From NCBI RefSeq assembly GCF_029714365.1, contig NZ_CP121661.1, positions 186,001 to 250,000 of the forward strand: 64,000 nucleotides of DNA, in the 5' to 3' direction. The notes below the pieces were generated by a model. It searched no databases and was not told the origin of the DNA. It worked only from the letters and a program-made list of their open reading frames with translations. Below, piece by piece: positions 8,403 to 17,367 of this stretch (its first letter is position 1; each line of letters starts with the position of its first letter). A program made the position numbers and the translations under genes. The DNA is from Sinorhizobium terangae. GTDB lineage: Bacteria; Pseudomonadota; Alphaproteobacteria; Rhizobiales; Rhizobiaceae.

Positions 8403-9190
8403 TGACAGCGATAGGCGCTGAACCGCCCCGCAAGCTCAATTTCCTCGCGACAAGCAACGCGGAGGAACTGATCCGCCGATGCTGGAGGACAGCGCTGCTC
8501 CTGCCGGGGCTTGCCGATGCGCTCGCGGTTCAGAAGGGTGACCGGCCGTGCCGGCTGTTCGACATCACCGACTATCCCGAGCACGACACGGAACTGATCA
8601 CCCACATCCTCGGTGAGGGCGAGGTTGCCGGTGTCGCCATGCTTGAGAACGGCATCACCGCTCAGATGCAGGAAGCTGTCATGGCCGGCGTCTGGCGGAC
8701 CCGCTTCACCGCCGCCGGAGGGCACCTCGTTGGCGATTATATCGAGGTGGGGAGCATTCCCGCCGCGGTTACGCAGGCCTGTTCCGGACTACCGGCATCG
8801 ATCAGCCATGGCGCCGCGCCGGCAGGCGCCATGAATGTCATGCCCGTGCTCACTGAGATCGGTGACCGCATCACCCGTCATCGCGACAGCGACCCGGCCC
8901 ATGTCATCACCTTGTCACTCTTCCCCATGAGCCCGGAAGACATGGTTTTCCTGCAAAATTCACTGGGTGTCGGGCCGGTGCGGCTCACCTCGCGCGGATA
9001 CGGAGCCTGCCGCATCGTCGCGACCGGCACACGCAATGTCTGGTCGGTCCAGTTCTGTAACGCCGTGGACACGCTCATCCTCGATACGCTGGAGATCTGC
9101 GACATACCCTCGGCCGCCATTGCCGCCGAGGAGGATTTCCATGACTCGGAGATGCGGCTCCGCGAGATAGAGGAGGCCTATTTCAAATGA
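8402..9190 (+). CDS. hupH: hydrogenase expression/formation protein HupH (HyaF family)
   Basis: HupH/HyaF assists assembly of the iron-sulfur small subunit of uptake NiFe hydrogenase. Visible family segments are LFDITDYPEHDTELITHILGEGEV's core HILGEGEVAG, MQEAVMAGVWR, and ITLSLFPMSPEDM near the C terminus. ATG 8402 overlaps the hupG stop (TGATG). However, family-like sequence continues upstream in frame (GFWVAPEAQGAV, from about 8363) with no ATG, GTG or TTG in reach, so the native start codon seems to have been lost by mutation. The protein may begin about 13 residues late. Its stop overlaps the hupI start (ATGA). Function is therefore uncertain although most of the fold is intact. Confidence 0.75.
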   Translation: MTAIGAEPPRKLNFLATSNAEELIRRCWRTALLLPGLADALAVQKGDRPCRLFDITDYPEHDTELITHILGEGEVAGVAMLENGITAQMQEAVMAGVWRTRFTAAGGHLVGDYIEVGSIPAAVTQACSGLPASISHGAAPAGAMNVMPVLTEIGDRITRHRDSDPAHVITLSLFPMSPEDMVFLQNSLGVGPVRLTSRGYGACRIVATGTRNVWSVQFCNAVDTLILDTLEICDIPSAAIAAEEDFHDSEMRLREIEEAYFK

Positions 9191-9396
9191 GCGCCTTCGA
9201 CAATTTCGGCCAGTGCGAGACCGTATCTGGCGACCGGATGGAATGCAGTATCCGCTGGCGCGTCTATGCTCCCGCCGCCGGCGACCCGGTCTCGCAGATC
9301 CCGCCGAGTACGCCGTTTGCCGACCTGCCGGAATGGCGCTGCCCGAATTGCGATGCGCTGCAATCGAAGTTCACGAGGTCGGGCGGTAATGGCTGA
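9187..9396 (+). CDS. hupI: HupI rubredoxin, with one iron ligand replaced
   Basis: A 69-residue rubredoxin of the hydrogenase-assembly type, thought to protect or deliver redox equivalents during HupS maturation under oxygen. Rubredoxins bind one Fe with two CxxC/CPxC knuckles. The second, WRCPNCDA (residues about 55-62), is intact. The first reads ECSIRW (about 18-23) where the family has CGIC, so the second Cys of that knuckle is Arg. With three ligands the Fe site is probably impaired. ATGA overlap with hupH and 8-bp overlap with hupJ keep it in the operon. This fits general decay of the left part of the hup cluster. Confidence 0.85.
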   Translation: MSAFDNFGQCETVSGDRMECSIRWRVYAPAAGDPVSQIPPSTPFADLPEWRCPNCDALQSKFTRSGGNG

Positions 9397-9910
9397 CAGC
9401 ATCAAGGGAGCCGAACCCGATCCGGCGCTGGCGCTCGGCCAACGGTTAGCAGCCCGCTATCGGCACATTCACGCAACCGCCATGACTGACGTGCCGATCT
9501 GCAATCCCGCACTCACAGTCGCGGCTACGGGCTTCCGGACCTATCGCGGCCGCGCCTTCGGTATTGTGACCACGCCATGGTTCATGAATCTCGTGGCCGT
9601 GGATCTGCCTGACGGGGCACCTGCCGCGCCCGTCGCTATCGGCACGACCCTCAGTACCGTCCTGCCCGCGGGCGAAGTCGAATTCATAGCCGGAAAGCTC
9701 GATACGATCGGCCGCGTCGATTCCTGCGCGCTGCTCTCGCCGGTCTTCGAATTCGCCACGATGGAAGCGGCGCTGGAAATGGCGGAGGAGGCCACCCGCG
9801 CCTTCTTCGATCCCGCCACGCTCGAGCCGGCGCCGATACCACATGCTGTCGTCAATCGGCGGCACCTGTTGCGCGGGCATTTCCGCCGGCGCGAGGAGGC
9901 GTTGCAATGA
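9389..9910 (+). CDS. hupJ: NiFe-hydrogenase assembly chaperone HupJ (HybE family)
   Basis: A 173-residue protein beginning at ATG 9389 inside the end of hupI. The family match is in the central part: [29 protein letters not shown], and [14 protein letters not shown], all typical of HybE/HupJ, a chaperone that prepares the hydrogenase small subunit before Tat export. The length is normal and no frame breaks are seen. Its TGA overlaps the hupK ATG (ATGA at 9907-9910). Confidence 0.88.
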   Translation: MADSIKGAEPDPALALGQRLAARYRHIHATAMTDVPICNPALTVAATGFRTYRGRAFGIVTTPWFMNLVAVDLPDGAPAAPVAIGTTLSTVLPAGEVEFIAGKLDTIGRVDSCALLSPVFEFATMEAALEMAEEATRAFFDPATLEPAPIPHAVVNRRHLLRGHFRRREEALQ

Positions 9911-11019
9911 CGTTCCTTCGCGGGCCAGGCACGATCAGGATCGAGGTGACGGTGTCGCGCGCAGTTGCCTGTTCCGTCGAAGTTAAAGCGAACCGTCCGC
10001 TGGGGCTAACGCGTATGTTCGTCGGCCGCAGGCCGGAGGACGCGCCCGGGCTCGCACGGCAGGTGTTTTCGCTCTGTGGCTTTTCGCAATCGGTTGCCTC
10101 CAGGCTCGCGGTCCTCAATGCCGCGGATCTGCCGATGGGTGAAGGAGAGCGCGCCGCCGGCGCCGCAGGTCTGCACGCGGAACGGATCTTCGAAACACTG
10201 CGGGCGCTGATCCTCCATTGGCCGTCGCCATTGCCCGCCGAGCTCGCGGCGGCCGCCGGCGGATATCTGCGAAAGGCACTGGCCGCCTCACAAGCGATCA
10301 TTGCGGAGGCGAGTACCGGCAAGATCAACCCCCAACACCTCGCCCCGGCGATCGCTCGCCTCTGCTCGGCGGCTGCGGCGATGGGAATTTCCGGCCCGGG
10401 CGACATGCCAGTGTCGGGATCGGTCTGCGCAGCAATGCTGAAAGATATAGACGACGATCGCGTTTTCGCTGGCCGGAGACCCGACGCGCTGACCGTCGAA
10501 GATGATCTGGAGGTCATCGCCCGGCTTTGTGATGACCCCGATTATACGAGACTGCCGCATCTTCCTGGCCGGGTTGTCGAGACGGGGGCCTACGCCCGGC
10601 GCGCAGCGGCGGGAGCTTGCGCGAGCTCCCATCTCGCACAGCGGTTCCTGGCCCGGATTGGCGATGTCCGGTTCTGCCTCGGGCAATTAACGGCTCTCGC
10701 CGGTACCGGCGAAGATGACTGGGCAACGCTCGCCTGCGGCGGACCGACGCTGGGCGCGGGCGGTTACGGTGCCGTGGAATGCGCGCGCGGCCGGCTCTAT
10801 CATCAAGCTGAGATAGGCGATGACGGCAGGCTTTCGGCCTATCGCATCCTTGCCCCGACGGAATGGAACTTTCACCCGGCCGGCCCTTTCGTAGAAACGC
10901 TTTTGGGATCGCGGATCGGCTCCGACCATTCCGCTGCCCGGTCTGTCTCCCGGCTCGCCGTCCTGTTCGACCCTTGCGTTGCTATCGAAATCGGTATCCG
11001 CGAGGCCGCTCATGCATGA
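9907..11019 (+). CDS. hupK: hydrogenase maturation protein HupK
   Basis: A 370-residue protein in the position of HupK, a distant relative of the hydrogenase large subunit found with rhizobial and other aerobic uptake hydrogenases and proposed to act as a scaffold for the Fe(CN)2CO unit under oxygen. It contains [12 protein letters not shown] near residue 57, which recalls the RxCGxC region of large subunits with the second Cys missing, and a C-terminal IEIGIREA segment where HupL carries its last ligands. The gene starts by ATGA overlap with hupJ and overlaps hypA by 8 bp. No interruption is visible. Confidence 0.85.
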   Translation: MTFLRGPGTIRIEVTVSRAVACSVEVKANRPLGLTRMFVGRRPEDAPGLARQVFSLCGFSQSVASRLAVLNAADLPMGEGERAAGAAGLHAERIFETLRALILHWPSPLPAELAAAAGGYLRKALAASQAIIAEASTGKINPQHLAPAIARLCSAAAAMGISGPGDMPVSGSVCAAMLKDIDDDRVFAGRRPDALTVEDDLEVIARLCDDPDYTRLPHLPGRVVETGAYARRAAAGACASSHLAQRFLARIGDVRFCLGQLTALAGTGEDDWATLACGGPTLGAGGYGAVECARGRLYHQAEIGDDGRLSAYRILAPTEWNFHPAGPFVETLLGSRIGSDHSAARSVSRLAVLFDPCVAIEIGIREAAHA

Positions 11020-11353
11020 AATGTCCTTAATGGAAAGCGTGATCGAGATCATCTGCGAGACCGCGCGCCTGAATGGCGCAAGGCGGGTCAAGTCGGTCCG
11101 TCTCGATGTCGGCGCATTGAGCCACGTCGATCCCGACGCGCTGCTCTTCTGTTACGACGCGGTGCGGCACGGCACGCTTGCGGATCGCGCGAGGCTCGAG
11201 ATCAGCCGCATCGCCGGCGAGGGCTGGTGCCTCGATTGCGGCACGACAGTTGCTTTGAAGGAACGGTTCGGCGCCTGCCCGCATTGCGGGCGCCATCGCG
11301 TGCAAATGACGGCAGGCGACGAATTGAAAATCAGGGATATGGAGGTGATCTGA
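11012..11353 (+). CDS. hypA: hydrogenase nickel-insertion protein HypA
   Basis: A 113-residue nickel metallochaperone that works with HypB to load Ni into the hydrogenase large subunit. The N terminus [10 protein letters not shown] carries His2, the Ni ligand, with the start fixed at ATG 11012 (the upstream in-frame extension to 10979 would bury this His). The zinc loop has two pairs, CLDCG (about residues 73-77) and CPHCG (about 89-93). Its TGA overlaps the hypB ATG (TGATG). A possible FnrN/FixK site lies inside the gene. Confidence 0.95.
   Translation: MHEMSLMESVIEIICETARLNGARRVKSVRLDVGALSHVDPDALLFCYDAVRHGTLADRARLEISRIAGEGWCLDCGTTVALKERFGACPHCGRHRVQMTAGDELKIRDMEVI
11117..11130 (+). promoter_or_regulatory. 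possible FnrN/FixK half-conserved box inside hypA
   Basis: TTGAGCCACGTCGA matches 7 of the 8 defined bases of the core TTGA-N6-TCAA. In Rhizobium leguminosarum an internal hypA promoter under FnrN control drives hypBFCDE, so the location 220 bp before hypB is meaningful. The match is imperfect and could be chance in coding DNA. Confidence 0.3.
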
Positions 11354-12234
11354 TGTGTACAGTATGCGGTTGCGGAACCTCGCCTATCGAAGGCCACAAG
11401 CACGAGGCGGGCAGCCATGGTCATGGCCCCGACGGTGGCCCCGACCATGACCATCATCACTACCATGGTCACGATCATCATTCTCACCATCATGCAGAGG
11501 ACGGCTCGGCCGACTGCCGCCACGGCATTGCCGGCGTGCATGTTCCTGGCATGAGCCAGGAACGGATTATCCAGGTCGAGAGGGAGATCCTCTCCAAGAA
11601 CGACGCCTATGCCACTGAAAATCGGAGATATTTCGTAGACCAAGGCGTTTTCGCGCTCAACTTCGTCTCCAGCCCGGGCTCGGGCAAGACCAGCCTGCTT
11701 GTGCGGACGATCAGTGAACTCAAGGAGCGTGTTACGATCAATGTCATCGAAGGCGACCAGCAGACCTCGAATGACGCGGCCCGCATTCGCGAGACGGGCG
11801 CCCGCGCAGTTCAGATCAACACCGGCAAGGGATGCCATCTCGACGCCCATATGGTCGGCCATGCGCTCGAGGATCTCGCGCCAGAGCCGGGCTCGGTGCT
11901 CTTCATCGAGAATGTCGGTAATCTTGTCTGTCCCGCCGCTTTCGATCTCGGCGAGGCTCACAAGGTCGTGGTGCTCTCGGTCACCGAGGGCGAAGACAAG
12001 CCGCTCAAATATCCCGACATGTTCGCCGCCGCCGACCTGATGATCCTCAATAAGGCGGACCTGCTCCCGCATCTCGACTTCGATGTCGGGCTCTGCATTT
12101 CCAACGCGCTGCTTGTCAATCCGCGGCTGCAGACGCTGATTGTCTCCGCCCGCACGGGCGAGGGGATGGAGGCCTTATATGGCTGGCTCGAAGCATCCGC
12201 TGTGCGGCAGGACAAGCGACCGAAGGCGGTGTGA
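11353..12234 (+). CDS. hypB: hydrogenase nickel-incorporation GTPase HypB
   Basis: A 293-residue GTPase that stores and delivers nickel. The N terminus has the high-affinity site CTVCGCG (residues 2-8) followed by a long His-rich stretch (about residues 16-60, more than a dozen His), the Ni-storage tail typical of rhizobial HypB. The P-loop reads [11 protein letters not shown] (about 107-117). Further along are the switch region EGDQQTSND and the guanine-base motif NKAD (about 233-236). The start is fixed by the TGATG overlap with hypA and by the conserved CxxCGC motif right after Met. hypF follows after 3 bp. Confidence 0.96.
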   Translation: MCTVCGCGTSPIEGHKHEAGSHGHGPDGGPDHDHHHYHGHDHHSHHHAEDGSADCRHGIAGVHVPGMSQERIIQVEREILSKNDAYATENRRYFVDQGVFALNFVSSPGSGKTSLLVRTISELKERVTINVIEGDQQTSNDAARIRETGARAVQINTGKGCHLDAHMVGHALEDLAPEPGSVLFIENVGNLVCPAAFDLGEAHKVVVLSVTEGEDKPLKYPDMFAAADLMILNKADLLPHLDFDVGLCISNALLVNPRLQTLIVSARTGEGMEALYGWLEASAVRQDKRPKAV

Positions 12235-12237
12235 ACA

Positions 12238-14514
12238 ATGGCGCCGGTGCACGCACGACCGATCGAAAGCCGGGTCCGGCGGCTGCGGCTGCGCGTGCGC
12301 GGTACCGTGCAGGGCGTCGGCTTCCGGCCTTTCGTCTACAGGCTCGCGTGCGAGATGCGGCTCTCCGGATTTGTCCTTAATGATAGTGAAGGCGTGCTGA
12401 TCGAGATCGAGGGCTTGGATCCAGACCGCTTCCGCGAGGCGATCCGCACCCAGGCGCCGCCGCTCGCCCGCATCGATGCTGTGGACGTGCTGGAGCTGCC
12501 GCCGGCCGGCGGCGATCGGTTCGAGATCCTCGATAGCCTCGACGGCAGGAGTGCGACCCGTATCGGCGCCGACGCCGCGATTTGCGAGGAATGCCGGCGG
12601 GAGCTCACGGATCCGGGGAGCCGGTTTTTTGGCTATCCCTTCATCAACTGTACCCAATGCGGGCCGCGCTTCACCATAACCAGCGCGCTTCCTTACGACC
12701 GCGCCCAGACCTCGATGGCCTCGTTTTCGATGTGTGATGCCTGCGCGGCGGACTATGTCGACCCGGAGAGCCGTCGCTTCCACGCCGAGCCAGTTGCTTG
12801 TCCTGAGTGTGGTCCGAGCCTCAGCCATCCAGTCGCCGAGTTGGCGGCGCCACTTGAAGGCGGCGCGATCGTCGCACTGAAGGGGGTCGGCGGGTTCCAC
12901 CTGTTCTGCGACGCACGCAACGATGCGGCGATCGCGCGCCTCAGGCGGCGCAAGGCCCGCGACGAGAAGCCCTTCGCCGTCATGGTGCGGGATAGCGCGG
13001 CGGCGCGGCAGCTGGCGCAGCTGACGGACGCTGAAGAGGCCTTGCTGAGTTCGCCGGCGAGCCCCATCGTTCTGGTGGAGGCCGTTGCCGGCAAGCTGTC
13101 CAATCTCGTTGCTCCCGGACTCGGGCGGATAGGCCTCATTGTGGCCTACTCACCGGCGCACCTCCTCCTGTTCGATGAACTCTCCCGTCTTTCGCCGCAC
13201 TGTCCCCCTGCGCTGATCGCGACCAGCGCCAATCCCGGCGGCGAGCCGCTCGTTGCCGATAACGCGGATGCCGAGCTGCGCCTTTCCGCGATCGCCGATC
13301 TGATCGTCACCCATGATCGCGACATCGTCGCCCGCGCCGACGACTCCGTCATGCAAATTGTTGACGGCGCGCCCGCCTTCATCCGCCGCGCCCGCGGCTT
13401 CGTGCCAGAGCCCGTCGACCTCGGCGCGGACGGACCTTCCGTGATCGCCACCGGTACAGACTTCAAGAACACCGTCTGCGTCACGCGCGGTCGCGAAGCG
13501 TTTCTGTCGCAGCATGTGGGGGGCCTCGAAAATGCGGAAGCGATACGCTTCCAGCGCGAAGCGGCGACCCATCTCTGTTCGATCCTTGACGTGACGTTGG
13601 AATTCGCGGTCTGCGACCTGCATCCGGATTTCCGCGCGGTGCGGATGGCGGAGAGCTTCGGTCTGCCGGTCATGCCGGTTCAGCACCATCTCGCTCATGT
13701 CGCTGCGGTGGCGGCGGAGCATCAACTCGCCGGGCCGGTCCTCGGGCTCGCGCTCGACGGCCACGGTCTTGGCACCGACGGCAGCAGTTGGGGCGGCGAG
13801 ATGCTTGCGGTCGAGGGACATCGCTGGCTGCGCGCAGGATCGCTCATGCCGCTGCCGCTGCCGGGTGGCGACCGGGCGGCGCGCGAACCCTGGCGCATGG
13901 GTGTCGCAGCACTTCAGGCGGCGAACCGCATCGACCTCGCGCGGGCGCTAGAGCTCGCTCATTCCGGCGTGGCGCGATTGGCGGCAATGTTCAACCGTGG
14001 CATGCGGACCCCGGTTACGAGCAGCCTCGGGAGGCTCTTCGACGCGGCCGCGGCGATATCGGGTGTTCGCCTCGTCCAGACCTATGAAGGGCAGGCAGCG
14101 ATGGAATTCGAGGCGCTGGTCCGGGCGCCGCGCTGCCTGCCCGGCGGGTATGCCATTAACGATGGGGTGCTCGACTTCCGGCCGCTCATCCTGTGTTTGG
14201 CTGAGGCAGGGATGTGCGGCACCGATGCCGCCGACCTTTTCCATGGCACGCTGATTGCCGGCCTCGCGGATTGGGCGGCGAGCGGCGCGGCCAGCCTCGG
14301 CACGCGGCAGGTTGCGCTCGGCGGCGGATGTATGATGAACCGCGTGCTTGCGACGGGTCTGGCGCAGGCGCTGCGGGAGCGCGGCCTTGAGTCATATTTG
14401 CCACGTCTGGCGCCGGCCAATGACGGCGGCGTTGCGCTTGGCCAAGCCGCCCATGCGCGGCAGGTCATCATGGCCAAACGTGCATCTGAGGAGCAGAGCC
14501 CAACATGTGCCTAG
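12238..14514 (+). CDS. hypF: carbamoyltransferase HypF
   Basis: A 758-residue enzyme that converts carbamoyl phosphate to the thiocarboxamide on HypE, the source of the CN ligands of NiFe hydrogenase. Domains in order: acylphosphatase (about residues 15-100, with VRGTVQGVGFRPFV), two zinc-finger modules (CEECRREL ... CTQCGPRF and CDACAADY ... CPECGPSL, about 113-190), a YrdC-like domain (about 200-380, with GGFHLFCDA and FIRRARGF) and a Kae1-like C-terminal domain (HHLAHVAAVAAEH, about 482-494, and a late GGGCMMN). Full length with no breaks. Overlaps hypC by 10 bp. Confidence 0.96.
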   Translation: MAPVHARPIESRVRRLRLRVRGTVQGVGFRPFVYRLACEMRLSGFVLNDSEGVLIEIEGLDPDRFREAIRTQAPPLARIDAVDVLELPPAGGDRFEILDSLDGRSATRIGADAAICEECRRELTDPGSRFFGYPFINCTQCGPRFTITSALPYDRAQTSMASFSMCDACAADYVDPESRRFHAEPVACPECGPSLSHPVAELAAPLEGGAIVALKGVGGFHLFCDARNDAAIARLRRRKARDEKPFAVMVRDSAAARQLAQLTDAEEALLSSPASPIVLVEAVAGKLSNLVAPGLGRIGLIVAYSPAHLLLFDELSRLSPHCPPALIATSANPGGEPLVADNADAELRLSAIADLIVTHDRDIVARADDSVMQIVDGAPAFIRRARGFVPEPVDLGADGPSVIATGTDFKNTVCVTRGREAFLSQHVGGLENAEAIRFQREAATHLCSILDVTLEFAVCDLHPDFRAVRMAESFGLPVMPVQHHLAHVAAVAAEHQLAGPVLGLALDGHGLGTDGSSWGGEMLAVEGHRWLRAGSLMPLPLPGGDRAAREPWRMGVAALQAANRIDLARALELAHSGVARLAAMFNRGMRTPVTSSLGRLFDAAAAISGVRLVQTYEGQAAMEFEALVRAPRCLPGGYAINDGVLDFRPLILCLAEAGMCGTDAADLFHGTLIAGLADWAASGAASLGTRQVALGGGCMMNRVLATGLAQALRERGLESYLPRLAPANDGGVALGQAAHARQVIMAKRASEEQSPTCA

Positions 14515-14732
14515 CCATACCGGTCGAGGTCAGGGAAGTGCTGCCCGACGAAATGGCGAGAGTCACGCTCGACGGCGTCTCGAAAATGATCTCGACGGCG
14601 CTGATCGACGATGTCCGGCCGGGCGATTACGTCATCCTCCATGTCGGCTATGCGCTGACGAAGATTAATCCTGAGGAGGCGGAGCGGACGCTGGCGCTGA
14701 TCCAGGAAGCCGCGATGGGTAATGCGACATGA
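14505..14732 (+). CDS. hypC: hydrogenase maturation chaperone HypC
   Basis: A 75-residue chaperone that carries the Fe(CN)2CO group with HypD to the large subunit. The N terminus MCLAIPVEV has the essential Cys2, and the later VRPGDYVILHVGYALTKI is the family core. It overlaps both hypF (10 bp) and hypD (ATGA), as in other hyp operons. This full HypC contrasts with the truncated paralogue hupF at 7616-7801. Confidence 0.95.
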   Translation: MCLAIPVEVREVLPDEMARVTLDGVSKMISTALIDDVRPGDYVILHVGYALTKINPEEAERTLALIQEAAMGNAT

Positions 14733-15886
14733 AGTATATCGACGAATATCGTAATGGAAGGCTCACCCACGATATCGCCCGTCAGATCGCGTCGACTGCG
14801 GATCCAGCTCGCTCCTACCACTTCATGGAGTTCTGCGGTGGACACACGCACGTGATCTCCCGCTACGGGCTTGAGGATTTGCTGCCCGACAATGTCCGGA
14901 TGGTCCACGGCCCGGGCTGTCCTGTTTGCGTGCTGCCGATAGGCCGGATCGGCGCGGCGATCGCGCTCGCGATGCGTCCCGAGATTACGCTTTGCACCTA
15001 TGGCGACCTGATGCGCGTGCGGGACAGGAACGGTTGGAGCCTTCTCAAGGCAAAGGCGGCCGGCGCCGATATCCGCATGGTCTACTCGACCCTCGATGCG
15101 CTGAGGATCGCCGAAGCCGAGCCGCAGCGCGAGGTGGTGTTCTTCGCGATTGGCTTCGAGACGACGACACCGCCAACCGCTCTCGCGCTCAAGACGGCGA
15201 TCGCCAGGAAACTTGGCAACTTCTCGATCTTCTGCAACCATGTCGTGACCCCGGCGGCAATCCACAGCATTCTGGAGAGCCCGGATGTCCGCGAGTTCGG
15301 TACGATCAAGATCGATGGCTTCATCGGCCCAGCCCATGTCAGCGCTGTGATCGGCACGAAGCCCTATGAATTCTTCGCCGAGAAATTCCGCAAACCGGTC
15401 GTGGTGGCCGGCTTCGAGCCACTCGATGTCATCCAGGCGGTGCTGATGCTCTTGCGCCAGATCAACGACGGCAGGCACGTGGTCGAAAACCAGTATATCC
15501 GCGCGGTGACCAGACTCGGCAATGTGAAGGCCCAGGCGGAGGTGGCGAATTTCTTCGAGCCGCGCGAGAGCTTCGAATGGCGAGGCCTCGGCGAGTTGCG
15601 TTTGAGCGGTCTGCGGCTCCGGCCACAATATGCGGCCTACGATGCCGAAAAGCGCTTTTCGATGGTGACCTTCCGGGCCGAGGACAATCCGGCCTGCGAA
15701 TGCGGCTCCATTCTGCGCGGCGTGAAGAAACCTGCCGACTGCAAGCTGTTCGGCAGGGTCTGCACGCCCGATACGCCGATCGGGTCCTGCATGGTGTCGT
15801 CGGAAGGCGCCTGCGCCGCACACTGGACCTATGGCCGCTTCCGCACGAAGGCGCGGCAATCGGATGCGGGGAGGGCGGTCGCATGA
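14729..15886 (+). CDS. hypD: hydrogenase maturation scaffold HypD
   Basis: A 385-residue [4Fe-4S] protein on which the Fe(CN)2CO unit is built with HypC. Conserved segments are FMEFCGGHTH (catalytic Cys, about residues 32-41), GPGCPVC (about 61-67), GFETTTPPTA (about 143-152) and the C-terminal cluster ligands around CGSILRG, CKLFGRVC and GSCMVSSEGACAAH. ATG overlaps the hypC stop and its TGA overlaps the hypE ATG. Complete. Confidence 0.96.
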   Translation: MKYIDEYRNGRLTHDIARQIASTADPARSYHFMEFCGGHTHVISRYGLEDLLPDNVRMVHGPGCPVCVLPIGRIGAAIALAMRPEITLCTYGDLMRVRDRNGWSLLKAKAAGADIRMVYSTLDALRIAEAEPQREVVFFAIGFETTTPPTALALKTAIARKLGNFSIFCNHVVTPAAIHSILESPDVREFGTIKIDGFIGPAHVSAVIGTKPYEFFAEKFRKPVVVAGFEPLDVIQAVLMLLRQINDGRHVVENQYIRAVTRLGNVKAQAEVANFFEPRESFEWRGLGELRLSGLRLRPQYAAYDAEKRFSMVTFRAEDNPACECGSILRGVKKPADCKLFGRVCTPDTPIGSCMVSSEGACAAHWTYGRFRTKARQSDAGRAVA

Positions 15887-16935
15887 ACATGATGATGGAG
15901 GCGCACAGCCGAAACCTCGACGTTGCGAACGGGCGGGTCGACCTCTCCCATGGCGCCGGCGGACGTGCAATGGGAGAGCTCATAGAGGGTATCTTTCACA
16001 AGGCTTTCGACAACATCTGGTTGCGCGCCGGCAACGACCAGTCGGCCTTCACGGTTCCGGGCGGACGCATGGTCATGAGCACTGACGGCTACGTCGTCTC
16101 GCCGCTGTTCTTTCCCGGCGGGAATATTGGCTCGCTCGCCGTGCACGGCACGATCAACGATATCGCGATGGCCGCTGCCCGGCCGCTCTATCTCTCGGCG
16201 AGCTTCATCATCGAGGAGGGTTTCCCGCTCGCCGATCTCGAACGCATCGCCGAAAGCATGGGCTCTGCTTCGCGCGGGGCCGGTGTGCCGATTATCACCG
16301 GCGACACCAAGGTCGTCGAGCGCGGCAAAGCCGACGGTGTCTTCATTTCGACGTCCGGGGTCGGCGTGGTGCCGGACGGGCTCGATCTGCGCGCCGATGC
16401 CGCCCGGCCGGGCGATGCGGTTATCCTCTCCGGCTCGATCGGTGATCATGGCATCGCGGTGATGTCGAAACGCGAGAACCTGGAATTCGATGCGGCGGTC
16501 GTCTCCGACAGCGCCGCGCTCAACGGGCTGGTGGCCGCGATGGTCGAGGCCGGTGGCAGGCAAATCCGTCTGATGCGCGATCCCACGCGCGGCGGCATCG
16601 CCGCGACGCTTAACGAAATCGCCAGCCAGTCAAAGGTCGGCTTCCATATTGACGAGGAAGCCATCCCGGTCAAACCGGAGGTGACCGCGGCCTGTGAGTT
16701 GCTTGGGCTCGATCCGCTCAATGTCGCCAACGAGGGTAAGCTTGTCGCCGTCGCCGCGCCGGAAGGCGCCAAGGCAATCCTGGCTGCGATGCGTGCACAT
16801 CCCCTCGGGCGGGAAGCGGCGGTGGTCGGACACGTCGTGGCTGACGACGATTGTTTCGTGCAGATGTCGACCTCTTTCGGCGGCGGCCGGATCGTCGACT
16901 GGCTGTCGGGCGAGCAATTGCCCAGGATCTGCTGA
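15883..16935 (+). CDS. hypE: carbamoyl dehydratase HypE
   Basis: A 350-residue PurM-like ATPase that dehydrates the C-terminal thiocarboxamide to the thiocyanate used for the CN ligands. The start at ATG 15883 overlaps the hypD stop (ATGA) and gives the usual N terminus leading to LSHGAGGRAMGELI. The essential terminal Cys is present: the protein ends in PRIC, the strictly conserved tail. Last gene of the hyp operon; no hypX or structural gene follows. 75 bp after its stop, nodD sequence begins on the opposite strand. Confidence 0.96.
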   Translation: MNMMMEAHSRNLDVANGRVDLSHGAGGRAMGELIEGIFHKAFDNIWLRAGNDQSAFTVPGGRMVMSTDGYVVSPLFFPGGNIGSLAVHGTINDIAMAAARPLYLSASFIIEEGFPLADLERIAESMGSASRGAGVPIITGDTKVVERGKADGVFISTSGVGVVPDGLDLRADAARPGDAVILSGSIGDHGIAVMSKRENLEFDAAVVSDSAALNGLVAAMVEAGGRQIRLMRDPTRGGIAATLNEIASQSKVGFHIDEEAIPVKPEVTAACELLGLDPLNVANEGKLVAVAAPEGAKAILAAMRAHPLGREAAVVGHVVADDDCFVQMSTSFGGGRIVDWLSGEQLPRIC

Positions 16936-17009
16936 GAGAGGCGAATGCGCATACTGCTTTCTGCGACAGCTTCAATTCTCGGTCTGAGCGCGGCATGTCG
17001 ACTTGCGGG

Positions 17010-17072
17010 ACGCTCGGTCATCAGCGCGTCGAGCGCAGCGAGCAGATTGAGGGCAAGGGCCTCGAAACGCAT
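17010..17072 (-). pseudogene. nodD: 5' relic of a nodD regulator gene
   Basis: Twenty-one codons starting at an ATG (17072-17070) read MRFEALALNLLAALDALMTER, which matches the highly conserved N terminus of NodD (MRFKGLDLNLLVALDALMTER, just before the helix-turn-helix). Beyond Arg21 the similarity stops and the frame continues into hypE-side sequence. The relic lies 11 bp from a nod box that points the other way, reproducing the normal divergent nodD/nod-box arrangement. It marks the recombination end point that brought the nod box next to the hyp operon. It is far too short to be functional. Confidence 0.75.
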
Positions 17073-17083
17073 TAGCGTCGTGC

Positions 17084-17131
17084 ATCCATGGCGCGAATGG
17101 GTGTGATCCAAAGAATCGATTTTGCCAATCT
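17084..17131 (+). promoter_or_regulatory. nod box (NodD-binding promoter) for nodM
   Basis: A 48-bp element beginning ATCCATGGCGCG and ending AATCGATTTTGCCAATCT, a close match to the consensus nod box (ATCCAY ... GATG ... ATCNAAACAATCRATTTTACCAATC). A -10-like AATTAG follows 10 bp later (17141-17146). The transcript would run through about 220 bp of leader into nodM. Confidence 0.9.
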
Positions 17132-17367
17132 GTTGAGTGCAATTAGAAAGCGCTGGGCCTGACCAAACCAAGGGTATTGCGGCAGGTCGATTGTCGATAT
17201 GACGCTTCTGCCAGCCGCCATGTCGGCGGCGTCACGAATGGCGACAGCAGGTGACGCGCAGCGACGATAACTGCCTGTGTGAGGCGACTGGGAGCTATTG
17301 ATATAGCCTCGCTCAGACGGGGTATTTGAGTACGCCGCGGCCGGCGTGGAAGGAACGCGAAGAGGAT

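Noticed and set aside
12175-12900. Long - strand frames inside hyp, bio and nodM genes (for example 12175-12900 and 17143-19125).
   Set aside because: These are complementary shadows of well-identified high-GC genes; their translations are rich in Arg, Asp and His and have no domains.
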